Source: Acidobacteriaceae bacterium
GTDB lineage: Bacteria; Acidobacteriota; Terriglobia; Terriglobales; Acidobacteriaceae
Direction of reading: 5' to 3'
NCBI GenBank assembly: GCA_903642235.1
Contig: CAHJWL010000008.1
Location: forward strand, 1 to 64,000
DNA length: 64,000 nucleotides
Part shown: piece after piece, positions 28,801-35,910 of the stretch
Numbering within the stretch: the stretch's first letter is position 1
Layout: each line of letters starts with the position of its first letter
The notes under the pieces: generated by a model
Database searches by the model: none
What the model was told of the DNA's origin: nothing
The model's input: only the letters and a program-made list of their open reading frames with translations
Translations under genes and position numbers: made by a program

Positions 28801-29046
28801 CGCTTCCGACCTGTCATGATGACGGCGCTCGCCATGATCATCGGCATGATCCCGATGGCACTCGGCGTCGGCGATGGCGGCGAGCAGAATGCGCCGCTTG
28901 GACGAGCCGTCATCGGCGGCCTCCTGCTTGCCACGGTCGCCACACTGCTCTTCGTTCCGGTCGTCTTCGGTCTCTTCCACAGCCGGCGCACCGCAGCGGG
29001 CGCTCCCGTCGCCCCAACACCAAAACCCATCACCACTGGCGCCTGA
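25867..29046 (+). CDS. RND efflux transporter, inner-membrane permease
   Basis: The 1059-residue product has the RND layout: TM1 at the N-terminus (TFIVLAILILIAAPVVI), two large periplasmic loops, and twelve TM helices in two halves. The TM4 acidic pair is present (GILVDDATVTIENIE, matching AcrB D407/D408). In the TM10 region the sequence GVATANSILVVSFAKE has Ala where AcrB has the relay Lys940. It pumps substrates with a periplasmic adaptor (next gene, 22 bases away) and an outer-membrane channel (next but one). The gene order is pump, adaptor, channel. The substrate is unknown. Confidence 0.94.
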   Translation: MWIVKIALTRPYTFIVLAILILIAAPVVIHQTPVDIFPSIDIPVVSVAWQYTGLNAEELAGRLTTPYEKALTVLVDNVQHIESYTIAGQVIIKIYLQPGASLDTANAQVSAASEFQLRQLPPGILPPQIINFSASSVPILQLGLSGSGLSEQQLNDIGLNLVRPQLTTIPGAVIPNPYGGKQRSIMVNLDPKLLQAKGLSPADVLTALSQQNVVQPGGTAKIGMDEYDIHINSAPISIEGLGNLPVKQVNSATIYVKDVASVTDGAIPQTNIVRQDGKRGVLVTVLKSGTASTLDVVDGIRDLIPRILLTTPSGLKITPIADQSVFVRGSVQGVIREAIIAAVLTGLMILLFLGSWRSTIIIAISIPLSILTSVIFLGLLGNTINIQTLGGLALAVGILVDDATVTIENIERYLEEGRELNEGILEGAAQIAVPALVSTLCICIVFLPMFFLTGVSRYLFVPLAESVVFAMLASYILSRTLVPTLAMYLLRAHTDHAAPSKSLFARFQRAFNRGFERVRLGYANLLGRLLEARALFVPIFIVLCLTTFALIPFLGRNFFPSTDNGSFTLHLRAKSGTRIEETARLCDLVEQSIRRTVPAAEMDNILDNIGLPYSTLNTQHATSGLIGAGDADILVSLKEDHHPTANYVREIRSSLTREFPGVTFYMLPSDIVTQILNFGLPAPIDIQVEGSDVDGNRKVVNAMLARLKQVPGLVDLRIQQPNDYPVLDVTVDRTRSAQGGYTERDVGSSMLNILSGSTQLNPQFYLNPKNGTTYNIVAQTPQYQIQTLNDLQNIPITSPTAQRPEILADVASISRNHEVQVVSHYNIRTTLDIYGNVQDRDLGAVEKQINAITADAQKQLPRGSFVHVRGQIQTMESSYTGLLGGLAFAIVLVYLLIVVNFQSWLDPFIIITALPAALAGIVLFLFISHTTLSVPALMGAIMCMGVATANSILVVSFAKERLEATHDALEAALEAGATRFRPVMMTALAMIIGMIPMALGVGDGGEQNAPLGRAVIGGLLLATVATLLFVPVVFGLFHSRRTAAGAPVAPTPKPITTGA

Positions 29047-29068
29047 CCCTTATCTACCTAGGAGATCT

Positions 29069-30289
29069 ATGTCCACCGAGTACAACGCCACCATGAGCTC
29101 ACCCACCGTCGAACGTGGTCAGCCGTCCGTCGCGGTGCGGCGCGGCATTCCGCGCGCCGTCTGGATTGTTGTCGGCGTCTTCGCGTTGATCCTGCTTGTC
29201 GTCATCATCCTCGGTGTGCTCAGCCGCGCCGCCGCCGAGCACGCGCTCCGGCAGAAAACTGAAGTAGCTGCAGTCCTTAATGTCGCCGTCGTCCATCCTG
29301 TCGTCACCAGCACCTCGCCCGAGATCGCCCTGCCCGGAAACGCCCAGGCCTACGTTGATACCCCCATCTACGCACGAACCAACGGCTATCTGCGAAAGTG
29401 GTACTTCGATATCGGCGCGCACGTGAAGAAGGGCCAGCTCATGGCCACCATTGAAACGCCCGAGGTCGATCAGCAGCTGCAGGTCGCGCAGGCCGATCTC
29501 AAGAGCGCGCAGGCCAACCTCAACCTCGCAAAGACCACCTCCACCCGCTACGTCAACCTGCTCAAGCTGGACTCCGTCTCCAAACAGGAGACCGACCAGG
29601 CCGTCAGCGACGAGACTGCCAAGGGCGCCGCCGTCGAAGCTTCGATGGCCGCCGTCCGCCGCCTCGAACAGCTCCAGTCCTTCGAACGCATCTACGCGCC
29701 GTTCGACGGAATTGTAACCGCGCGCAATACAGATATCGGCGCTCTCATCGATGCCGGCTCAGGCTCGGCGCAGCCGCGTGATCTCTTCCGTCTCGCCTCC
29801 ACCGGCCTCATCCGCGTCTTCGTCCCTGTCCCGGAGGCCTACGCGCCCGACATCGCAGACGGCGGCAAGGCCTACCTCACGCTCGATGAGTTCCCCAACA
29901 AGCGCTTCGAGGGCACCATCACACGCAACTCCTCCGCCATCGATCCGCTCTCGCGCACGCTCAACGTCGAGGTCGACGTGCCTAACGCGCAGGGACTCGT
30001 GCTTCCCGGCGCGTACGTCTTCGTGCACTTCACCACCCCCATCCACGCCGACACCGTCTCTATCCCGGCGAACACGCTGCTCTTCCGCGCGCAGGGCCTG
30101 CAGGTCGGCGTCGTTCACGACAGCCACGTGCATCTGCTGCCAGTCTCCATCGCGCACGACTCCGGTGCCACGGTCGAGATCCGCTCCGGCCTCAACCCCG
30201 GCGACAGCGTCATCCTTGATCCCTCCGACTCGCTCGCCGATGGCCAGGAGGTTCACATCGCCGAGAAGAGCAAGGCAGGTGCCCAGTGA
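29069..30289 (+). CDS. RND efflux periplasmic adaptor subunit
   Basis: The 406-residue membrane-fusion protein has an N-terminal membrane anchor (IVVGVFALILLVVIILGVL), a lipoyl half-motif (GYLRKWYFDIGAHVKKGQL), a coiled-coil hairpin (about 140-215), the second lipoyl half (IYAPFDGIVTARNTDIGALI), and a beta-barrel plus membrane-proximal domain. The start at 29069 is fixed by AGGAG just upstream. It bridges the permease and the outer-membrane channel. Its stop overlaps the next gene's GTG by four bases, which indicates translational coupling. Confidence 0.92.
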   Translation: MSTEYNATMSSPTVERGQPSVAVRRGIPRAVWIVVGVFALILLVVIILGVLSRAAAEHALRQKTEVAAVLNVAVVHPVVTSTSPEIALPGNAQAYVDTPIYARTNGYLRKWYFDIGAHVKKGQLMATIETPEVDQQLQVAQADLKSAQANLNLAKTTSTRYVNLLKLDSVSKQETDQAVSDETAKGAAVEASMAAVRRLEQLQSFERIYAPFDGIVTARNTDIGALIDAGSGSAQPRDLFRLASTGLIRVFVPVPEAYAPDIADGGKAYLTLDEFPNKRFEGTITRNSSAIDPLSRTLNVEVDVPNAQGLVLPGAYVFVHFTTPIHADTVSIPANTLLFRAQGLQVGVVHDSHVHLLPVSIAHDSGATVEIRSGLNPGDSVILDPSDSLADGQEVHIAEKSKAGAQ

Positions 30290-31797
30290 GCTCCACCCAC
30301 CCCCAAACGGTCGTCATCCTGACCGCAGCGGAGCGCAGTGGAAGGTCCCGCCTTTCCTGCCTTCTCACCCTGGTCGCGACAGCCTCCGCTCTGCTCACCG
30401 GCTGCCTGGTCGGCCCCAGATACGTCGCACCCACCGTCCAGGCGCCGCCTGCCTTCAAGGAGCCACTCCCTGTCTACAAGGAAGACGGGCCATGGCACAC
30501 CGCGCAGCCGGCTGACGAGTTCAGCAAAGGCGACTGGTGGCTCACCTTTCATGACGCGGGTCTCAATCAGCTCGAGCCCCAGATCGCCTCCGCCAACCAG
30601 ACACTGCGGCAGGCTGACGCCAACCTGCAGGCTGCGCGCGCCCAGACACGCATCAACCACGCCGCCCTCTATCCCACCATCGGTGCGGCACCGTTTGCCG
30701 GTGGCGAACGCCTCTCCGGAGATCGCCCCTACGCCGGCTCCGTACCCGCAGGCGTCGGCACCTCCGAGTACCAGCTGCCCGGCCAGCTCAACTGGGAGAT
30801 CGATCTCTTCGGTCGCATCCGCCGCACCGTCAACATCGCCCGTGAAGAGACTCAGGCGTCCGCCGCCGACCTCGCCAACACGCGCCTCTCACTTCAGGCC
30901 GAGCTCGCCAACGACTACTTCGAACTCCGTGCCGCCGACGCCCAGCGCAAGCTGCTTCTCGACACAGTCGCTCAGTATCAGGACGCCGTTCGCGTCACCA
31001 GCAACCGCTTTCTTGGCGGCGTCTCCGCCAAGTCCGATCTCACCCAGGCGCAGACGCAGCTGCACGCAGCGGAGGTCCTCGCGTCAGACGTCGATGTCGC
31101 CCGCGCGCAGTTCGAGCACGCCATCGCGGTCCTCATCGGCAAGGCCCCCGCCGAGTTCTCCCTCGGCACCATCCCGCTCGCCACCACGCCGCCCGTCATC
31201 CCGCCCGGTCTCCCCTCCGATCTTCTCGAGCGCCGTCCCGATATCGCCGCCGCCGAACGCCGCACAGCCGAGGCCAACGAGCGCATCGGCATCGCCCGCG
31301 CCGCCTACTTCCCGACCCTCAATCTGGCCGGCTCTATCGGCGTCGACAGCATCGCCGCCTCCAGCCTCTTCGCCGCAAACAGCTTCATCTACGCCGTCGG
31401 CCCCACCCTCTCGCAGACTATCTACGAGAACGGCCGTCGCCGCGGCGCTTCCGAGCAGGCCTTCGCGGACTTCAACGGCGCCACCGCCAGCTACCGCCAG
31501 GTCTCCCTTACCGCCTACCAGCAGGTAGAGGACAACCTCGCCGCGCTCCGCATCCTCGCCAACGAAGCCGAGCAGCAGCATCAGGCCGTCCTCGCCGCCC
31601 AGGAGTCGCAGCGCATCTTCAACAACCGCTACGCCGGCGGCGTCGACACCTACCTCCAGGTCATCACCGCCCAGACCCTCGCCCTCAACAATGAACGCAA
31701 CGAGATCGACATCCTCCGCCGCCGCATGGATGGAAGCGTCCAGCTCATCCGCGCCCTCGGCGGCGGATGGGACATAACCCAGCTGCCACGCAAGTAG
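30286..31797 (+). CDS. Efflux outer-membrane channel, NodT/OprM type lipoprotein
   Basis: The 503-residue product has a lipoprotein signal ending LLTGC (lipobox Cys near residue 40), then two outer-membrane-efflux repeats (about 70-260 and 270-490) with GDWWLTFHD, PGQLNWEIDLFGRIRR and LERRPDIAAAERR. The annotated start is GTG 30286 (GTGA overlap). The first about 18 residues before RSRLSCLLTL are encoded by sequence that resembles intergenic repeats. The signal peptide itself would begin around residue 19. It completes the tripartite pump. Confidence 0.92.
   Translation: MSSTHPQTVVILTAAERSGRSRLSCLLTLVATASALLTGCLVGPRYVAPTVQAPPAFKEPLPVYKEDGPWHTAQPADEFSKGDWWLTFHDAGLNQLEPQIASANQTLRQADANLQAARAQTRINHAALYPTIGAAPFAGGERLSGDRPYAGSVPAGVGTSEYQLPGQLNWEIDLFGRIRRTVNIAREETQASAADLANTRLSLQAELANDYFELRAADAQRKLLLDTVAQYQDAVRVTSNRFLGGVSAKSDLTQAQTQLHAAEVLASDVDVARAQFEHAIAVLIGKAPAEFSLGTIPLATTPPVIPPGLPSDLLERRPDIAAAERRTAEANERIGIARAAYFPTLNLAGSIGVDSIAASSLFAANSFIYAVGPTLSQTIYENGRRRGASEQAFADFNGATASYRQVSLTAYQQVEDNLAALRILANEAEQQHQAVLAAQESQRIFNNRYAGGVDTYLQVITAQTLALNNERNEIDILRRRMDGSVQLIRALGGGWDITQLPRK
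30306..30350 (+). repeat. Repeat-like sequence inside the 5' end of the channel gene
   Basis: GTCATCCTGACCGCAGCGGA and the following GCGCAGTGGAAGGTCCCGCC have the same opening (GTCATCC) and a purine-rich right half (GGAAGG), like the dispersed repeats, with a longer G/C-rich loop. It is translated in frame as the region before the lipoprotein signal peptide. It is in + orientation like the others. Confidence 0.5.
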
Positions 31798-31837
31798 CGG
31801 ACCGGCGCCCGGCATCCACCTGCTAGCATGTCTCCCC

Positions 31838-33463
31838 ATGGATGATCTCTCGCTGCGCGGCCGTCGTGACCTCCTCAAGCTGGGCTCCGCCTTTGGTCTC
31901 ACCGGTGCCTCCGCCTTTGCCTTTGGCGAGCCCCCGCAGCATGCCGCCGGCGCCTCCCCCACCTTCTTCGACATCCGCACCTTCGGCGCTCGTGGCGACG
32001 GCAAAACGCTCGACACCCCCGCCATCAACGCCGCCATTGACGCCGCGTCGGCAGCCGGTGGCGGCACGGTCGTCTTCCCCGCCGGCACCTGGCTCTGTTT
32101 CTCGATCCACCTCCGCAGCCGCGTTCACCTGTACCTCTCGCAAGGCGCCACCATCCTCGCGGCGGACTCGCCGAAACCTGGCGAGACCACCGGCCACAAC
32201 GGCGGCACCTACGACGCCGCTGAGTCCAACGCACCCTGGGAAGCCTTCCAGGACTTCGGCCACAACCACTGGCACAACTCCCTGCTGTGGGGCGAAAACC
32301 TCGCCGACCTCTCGATCACCGGTCCCGGCCTGATCGATGGCCGCGGCCTCAGCAACGGCCGCGGCAGCGACGATCCGCTGCATAACCCCTTCAAGGCCGA
32401 GCAGCCCGGCGTCGGCAACAAGGCCATCGCCCTCAAGAACTGCCGCAACGTCCTCTTCCGCGACCTCCGCATCCTCAAGGGCGGTCACTTCGGCCTGCTT
32501 CTCACCGGCGTCGACAACCTCACCATCGACAACCTGCTCATCGACACCGACCGCGATGGCATGGACCTCGACTGCTGCCGCAACAGCCGCGTCTCCAACT
32601 GCACCGTCAACTCACCCTGGGATGACGGCATCTGCCCCAAGTCCTCCTTCGCTCTCGGCTTTGCCCGCTCCACCGACACCCTCACCATCACCAACTGCTT
32701 CGTCACCGGCACCTACGAGCTCGGCAGCGTACTCGACGGCAGCTTTCGCAAGTTCGCCGATCCGAAGGCATCACGCAACGGCCGCATCAAGTGCGGCACC
32801 GAATCAAACGGCGGCTTCCGCAATATCACCATCTCGAACTGCGTCTTCGAGGGCTGCGAAGGCCTCGCGCTCGAGTCCGTCGACGGCGCCCTCATCGAAG
32901 ACATTGCCATCTCCAACATCACCATGCGCGACGTCGTGTCTGCCCCGCTCTTCTTCCGTCTCGGCGCCCGTCTGCGCGGCCCAAAGGAGTCCACCAAGAT
33001 CGGCACGCTCCGCCGCATCTCCGTCACCAACGTCACCTCCTCAAACGCCGGCGCGCCTATCTCCTCGATCATCAGCGGCGTCCCCGGCGGCCTCATCGAG
33101 GATCTCCACCTCGCCAACCTCTACCTTCATCACGCTGGCGGCACAACAGCCTCAGCACCCAACGACCTTCCCGAGCACGAAGCCGCCTATCCCGAGCCCA
33201 ATATGTTCGGACCCACACCCTCGCAGGGCCTGTTCCTACGCCACGCCCGCCGCGTCAGTCTCAGCCACATCGAGATCGCCTCCGCCTCCCCCGATCCCCG
33301 CCCCGCGCTCGTGCTCAGCGACACCGATCGCATCGATATCCTCGCCCTCACCGCGCCCACCTCCCCCGCCATCGCCCTCCACACCGTCACCGATCTCCGC
33401 CTAATGCTTAGCCGCGCCGCAAAGGACACCGTCCTCGCCACCGCCGATCGCCAAACCCTCTAA
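31838..33463 (+). CDS. Secreted GH28-like polygalacturonase
   Basis: The 541-residue product has a twin-arginine signal (RGRRDLLKLGSAFGLTGASA), the pectate-lyase-superfamily N-terminus (FDIRTFGARGDGKTLDTPAI), and a right-handed parallel beta-helix (about 110-480). The GH28-type acids lie in DTDRDGMDLDCC and SPWDDGICPKSS, and the basic motif in GRIKCGTES. It should cleave polygalacturonate-type chains in the periplasm or outside. The exact cleavage mode is not clear. It stands 40 bases after the efflux operon but may have its own promoter. Confidence 0.85.
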   Translation: MDDLSLRGRRDLLKLGSAFGLTGASAFAFGEPPQHAAGASPTFFDIRTFGARGDGKTLDTPAINAAIDAASAAGGGTVVFPAGTWLCFSIHLRSRVHLYLSQGATILAADSPKPGETTGHNGGTYDAAESNAPWEAFQDFGHNHWHNSLLWGENLADLSITGPGLIDGRGLSNGRGSDDPLHNPFKAEQPGVGNKAIALKNCRNVLFRDLRILKGGHFGLLLTGVDNLTIDNLLIDTDRDGMDLDCCRNSRVSNCTVNSPWDDGICPKSSFALGFARSTDTLTITNCFVTGTYELGSVLDGSFRKFADPKASRNGRIKCGTESNGGFRNITISNCVFEGCEGLALESVDGALIEDIAISNITMRDVVSAPLFFRLGARLRGPKESTKIGTLRRISVTNVTSSNAGAPISSIISGVPGGLIEDLHLANLYLHHAGGTTASAPNDLPEHEAAYPEPNMFGPTPSQGLFLRHARRVSLSHIEIASASPDPRPALVLSDTDRIDILALTAPTSPAIALHTVTDLRLMLSRAAKDTVLATADRQTL

Positions 33464-33469
33464 GCCATC

Positions 33470-33835
33470 CCTCTGTTCTCATCCCGCAGGAACTCTTAGC
33501 CTCTCTGCTATCGTGCCGCAGGGGCCCGCCTTTGCTTTTGTTGTCATCCCGTAGGGATCTGCTTCTGCCTCTCTGCTGTCATCCCGCAGGGGCCGCCTTT
33601 ACTTTTTGTTGTCATCCCGTAGGGATCTGCTTCTGATTCTCTGTTGTCATCCCGTAGGGATCTGCTTTTGCCTCTCTGTCCCCATCCCGCAAGCGTTGTC
33701 TCGCCTCTCTGCTATCATCCCGCAGGGCCGCCTTTACTTTTTATTGTCATCCCGTAGGGATCTGCTTCTGCTTTCTGTCCTCATCCCACAGGCTTGTTTC
33801 GCCTCTCTGTCATCCCGCAGGAATCTGTTTCGCCA
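33470..33835 (+). repeat. Array of family A repeats, about 10 units
   Basis: About ten degenerate units of 30-37 bases fill the gap between the convergent GH28 and SDR genes. Four keep the full core TTGTCATCCCGTAGGGATCT; others have GCAGG centres or decayed right halves (for example GCAGGGGCCGCCTTTAC, twice). All are on the + strand. No gene is supported in the gap. Confidence 0.85.
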
Positions 33836-33869
33836 TCGGACCCATCCATCTCCCCAGCCCTGACCGCTC

Positions 33870-34682
33870 CTACGCCGAAGCCCGCGTAGCCCCGGTCGAA
33901 ATCCCGCCATCCACCAGCAGCGTCTGCCCCGTAATGTACGCACTCGCATCCGACGCCAAGAACACCACCGCCCCATTCAAATCATCCGGCTGCCCCGGCC
34001 GCTTCAGCGGAATGCGATCCGTGAGGTACTCCACCCACTGCTCATTCTCGTAGAGCACCGCATTCTGCTTTGTCTTGAACCATCCCGGAGCCAGGCAGTT
34101 CACCGTGATGCCATGCGACCCCCACTCATCCGCCAAGCTCATCGTCAGCTGCTTGATGCCGCCGCGGCTCGCACAGTACGGCCCAATCCCCGCATAGCCA
34201 AACACGCTCGTCACCGACCCGATATTGATGATCCGCCCACGCCCTCGCTCGATCATGTGCGGGGCGAACGCCTGCGCCACAAAGAACGGCCCCCGCAGGT
34301 TCGTCTCGAGCACCATGTTCCAGTCGTCCCACGTCACCTCAACCGCCGGCTTGCGCACGTTGCACCCGGCATTGTTCACCACGATATCGATCCCCGCCGA
34401 CCCCGCCATCGCCGCCGCCGCCATCCGCCGAATGCTCTCCCCATCCCGCACATCCAGTTCCAGCGGAAGCACCCGCCGGCCCATCGCTTCAATCTCCTCC
34501 TGAAACGCCCGCAGGTCCGCCAGCCGCCGACTCGTAATCACCAGGTCCGCCCCCGCCCGCGCCAGCGCCCGCCCAAGATACTGCCCCAGCCCGCGGCTCG
34601 CACCCGTCACAACCGCCGTCTTCCCGCTCAGGTCAAACTGCCCGCCAGCCGGCCCGCTCCGGTGAAGCTCCGCCTCGCTCAT
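33870..34682 (-). CDS. SDR oxidoreductase (gluconate-5-dehydrogenase-like)
   Basis: The 270-residue product has the TGASRGLG cofactor motif, NNAG (VVNNAGCNVRKP), the catalytic Ser (NIGSVTSVFG), Tyr in PYCASRGGI, and the C-terminal GQTLLVDGG. At the YxxxK position the sequence reads Y-C-A-S-R, so the canonical Lys is Arg. It resembles sugar-acid dehydrogenases of the gluconate 5-dehydrogenase/KduD type. Its neighbours (GH28, alcohol dehydrogenase) fit sugar-acid metabolism, which is inference. Confidence 0.85.
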   Translation of the reverse strand: MSEAELHRSGPAGGQFDLSGKTAVVTGASRGLGQYLGRALARAGADLVITSRRLADLRAFQEEIEAMGRRVLPLELDVRDGESIRRMAAAAMAGSAGIDIVVNNAGCNVRKPAVEVTWDDWNMVLETNLRGPFFVAQAFAPHMIERGRGRIINIGSVTSVFGYAGIGPYCASRGGIKQLTMSLADEWGSHGITVNCLAPGWFKTKQNAVLYENEQWVEYLTDRIPLKRPGQPDDLNGAVVFLASDASAYITGQTLLVDGGISTGATRASA

Positions 34683-34759
34683 CGTCCGAACACCCGCATC
34701 CCTCTCGTCAAACTCCCGCCCTTACCTTCTGTTCGCAACCGAAGGAAATCCCCTTACCC

Positions 34760-34830
34760 CATTTGGTTGTCATCCCATAGGGATCTGCTTTGCTTCTGTT
34801 CTCATCCCGAGGCTCTGCTTGTTCTTCAGC
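34760..34830 (+). repeat. Dispersed repeat, family A, two decayed units
   Basis: One unit has the core GTTGTCATCCCATAGGGATC (loop ATA in place of GTA) and is followed by a shortened unit (CTCATCCCGAGGCTCTGCTT). It lies between two minus-strand genes and is still in + orientation. Confidence 0.75.
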
Positions 34831-34848
34831 CCTCGCCGCCCAAAACCC

Positions 34849-35880
34849 CTACGGCCGCAAGATCACCTTCATCAGTCCAGCCTCCCGCGCATACAGGCGA
34901 TCAAACCAGGCCGCCCCGTCCGCCAGCGGCGCCACTGCCGAGATCAACGGATCCACACGGATTGCCCCGCTCTCCATCAGCGCAATGCACTCCGGGTATT
35001 CGCCGGCCGAGGCGCACGAGCCCAGCAGCCGTATCTGCCGCGTCACCACCGACTGCAGCGGAATCTCCACGGTGGGCGAGAGATTGCCGATCAGCGTCAC
35101 CGTCCCGCCGCGCCGGACAATCTTAATGGCGGCGGTGATCGATCTCTGCGCCCCCACCACCTCCACTGCAATGTCGGGCCCTCGCCCGCGCGTCGCCGCC
35201 TGTATCGTCTGCACCAGCTCCGGATCCGTCGCGAGATACGTCGCATCCGCGCCGAGGCTCCGCGCCAGATCAAGCCTGCTCTGCTCCAGATCCACCGCAA
35301 ATACCGTGCTGCACCCGAAGTGCCGAAAAGCCTGCACCGCCAGCAGCCCGATCATGCCCGCGCCAATCACCACCGCCGTGCTGCCAAGCCGGATCTCCGT
35401 AACCTTCGCCGCATGCACTGCAATCGACACCGCCTCAATCAGCGCCGCCTTCTCAAACGCGAAGCCTTCCGGCAGCGCATACACAATATGCTCGGGAACC
35501 GCCACAAACTCAGCGAACGCACCGTTGCGCCGGTAGTCCGCGCAGGAGACGCCAAGCACCTGCCGCGTGTCGCACAGGTTCACCTCCCCCGCCCGGCAGA
35601 ACTCGCAAACCCCGCATGAGACAGTCGAGTCAAACGTCACCCGATCGCCTACCGCTACCGACCGCACCGCCGCACCCACCGCCGCGACCACACCCGCCGC
35701 CTCGTGCCCCATGATCAGCGGCGGCACGCGCCGGCCCGTGCTTCCGTCATACCCATGCACATCGCTGCCGCAGATCCCACACGCCTTCACCCCAATCAGA
35801 ACGTCGTGCGCGCCAAGCTCCGGCCGCGGCACCTCCCGCAGCTGAAGATCCCTGCCAGCCTCCAACATCAAAGCGTTCAT
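34849..35880 (-). CDS. Zinc-dependent medium-chain alcohol dehydrogenase
   Basis: The 343-residue product has catalytic zinc ligands in CGICGSDVHGY and GHEAAG, a four-Cys structural zinc loop (SCGVCEFCRAGEVNLC), and a Rossmann motif (VIGAGMIGLLA). The pattern fits polyol/sugar-phosphate dehydrogenases such as sorbitol, idonate or galactitol-phosphate types. It starts 30 bases after the glucan synthase-like gene stops and could be co-transcribed with it. Confidence 0.9.
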   Translation of the reverse strand: MNALMLEAGRDLQLREVPRPELGAHDVLIGVKACGICGSDVHGYDGSTGRRVPPLIMGHEAAGVVAAVGAAVRSVAVGDRVTFDSTVSCGVCEFCRAGEVNLCDTRQVLGVSCADYRRNGAFAEFVAVPEHIVYALPEGFAFEKAALIEAVSIAVHAAKVTEIRLGSTAVVIGAGMIGLLAVQAFRHFGCSTVFAVDLEQSRLDLARSLGADATYLATDPELVQTIQAATRGRGPDIAVEVVGAQRSITAAIKIVRRGGTVTLIGNLSPTVEIPLQSVVTRQIRLLGSCASAGEYPECIALMESGAIRVDPLISAVAPLADGAAWFDRLYAREAGLMKVILRP

Positions 35881-35910
35881 ACCATCAGACCCCGCTAACG
35901 CTCTCTCACT

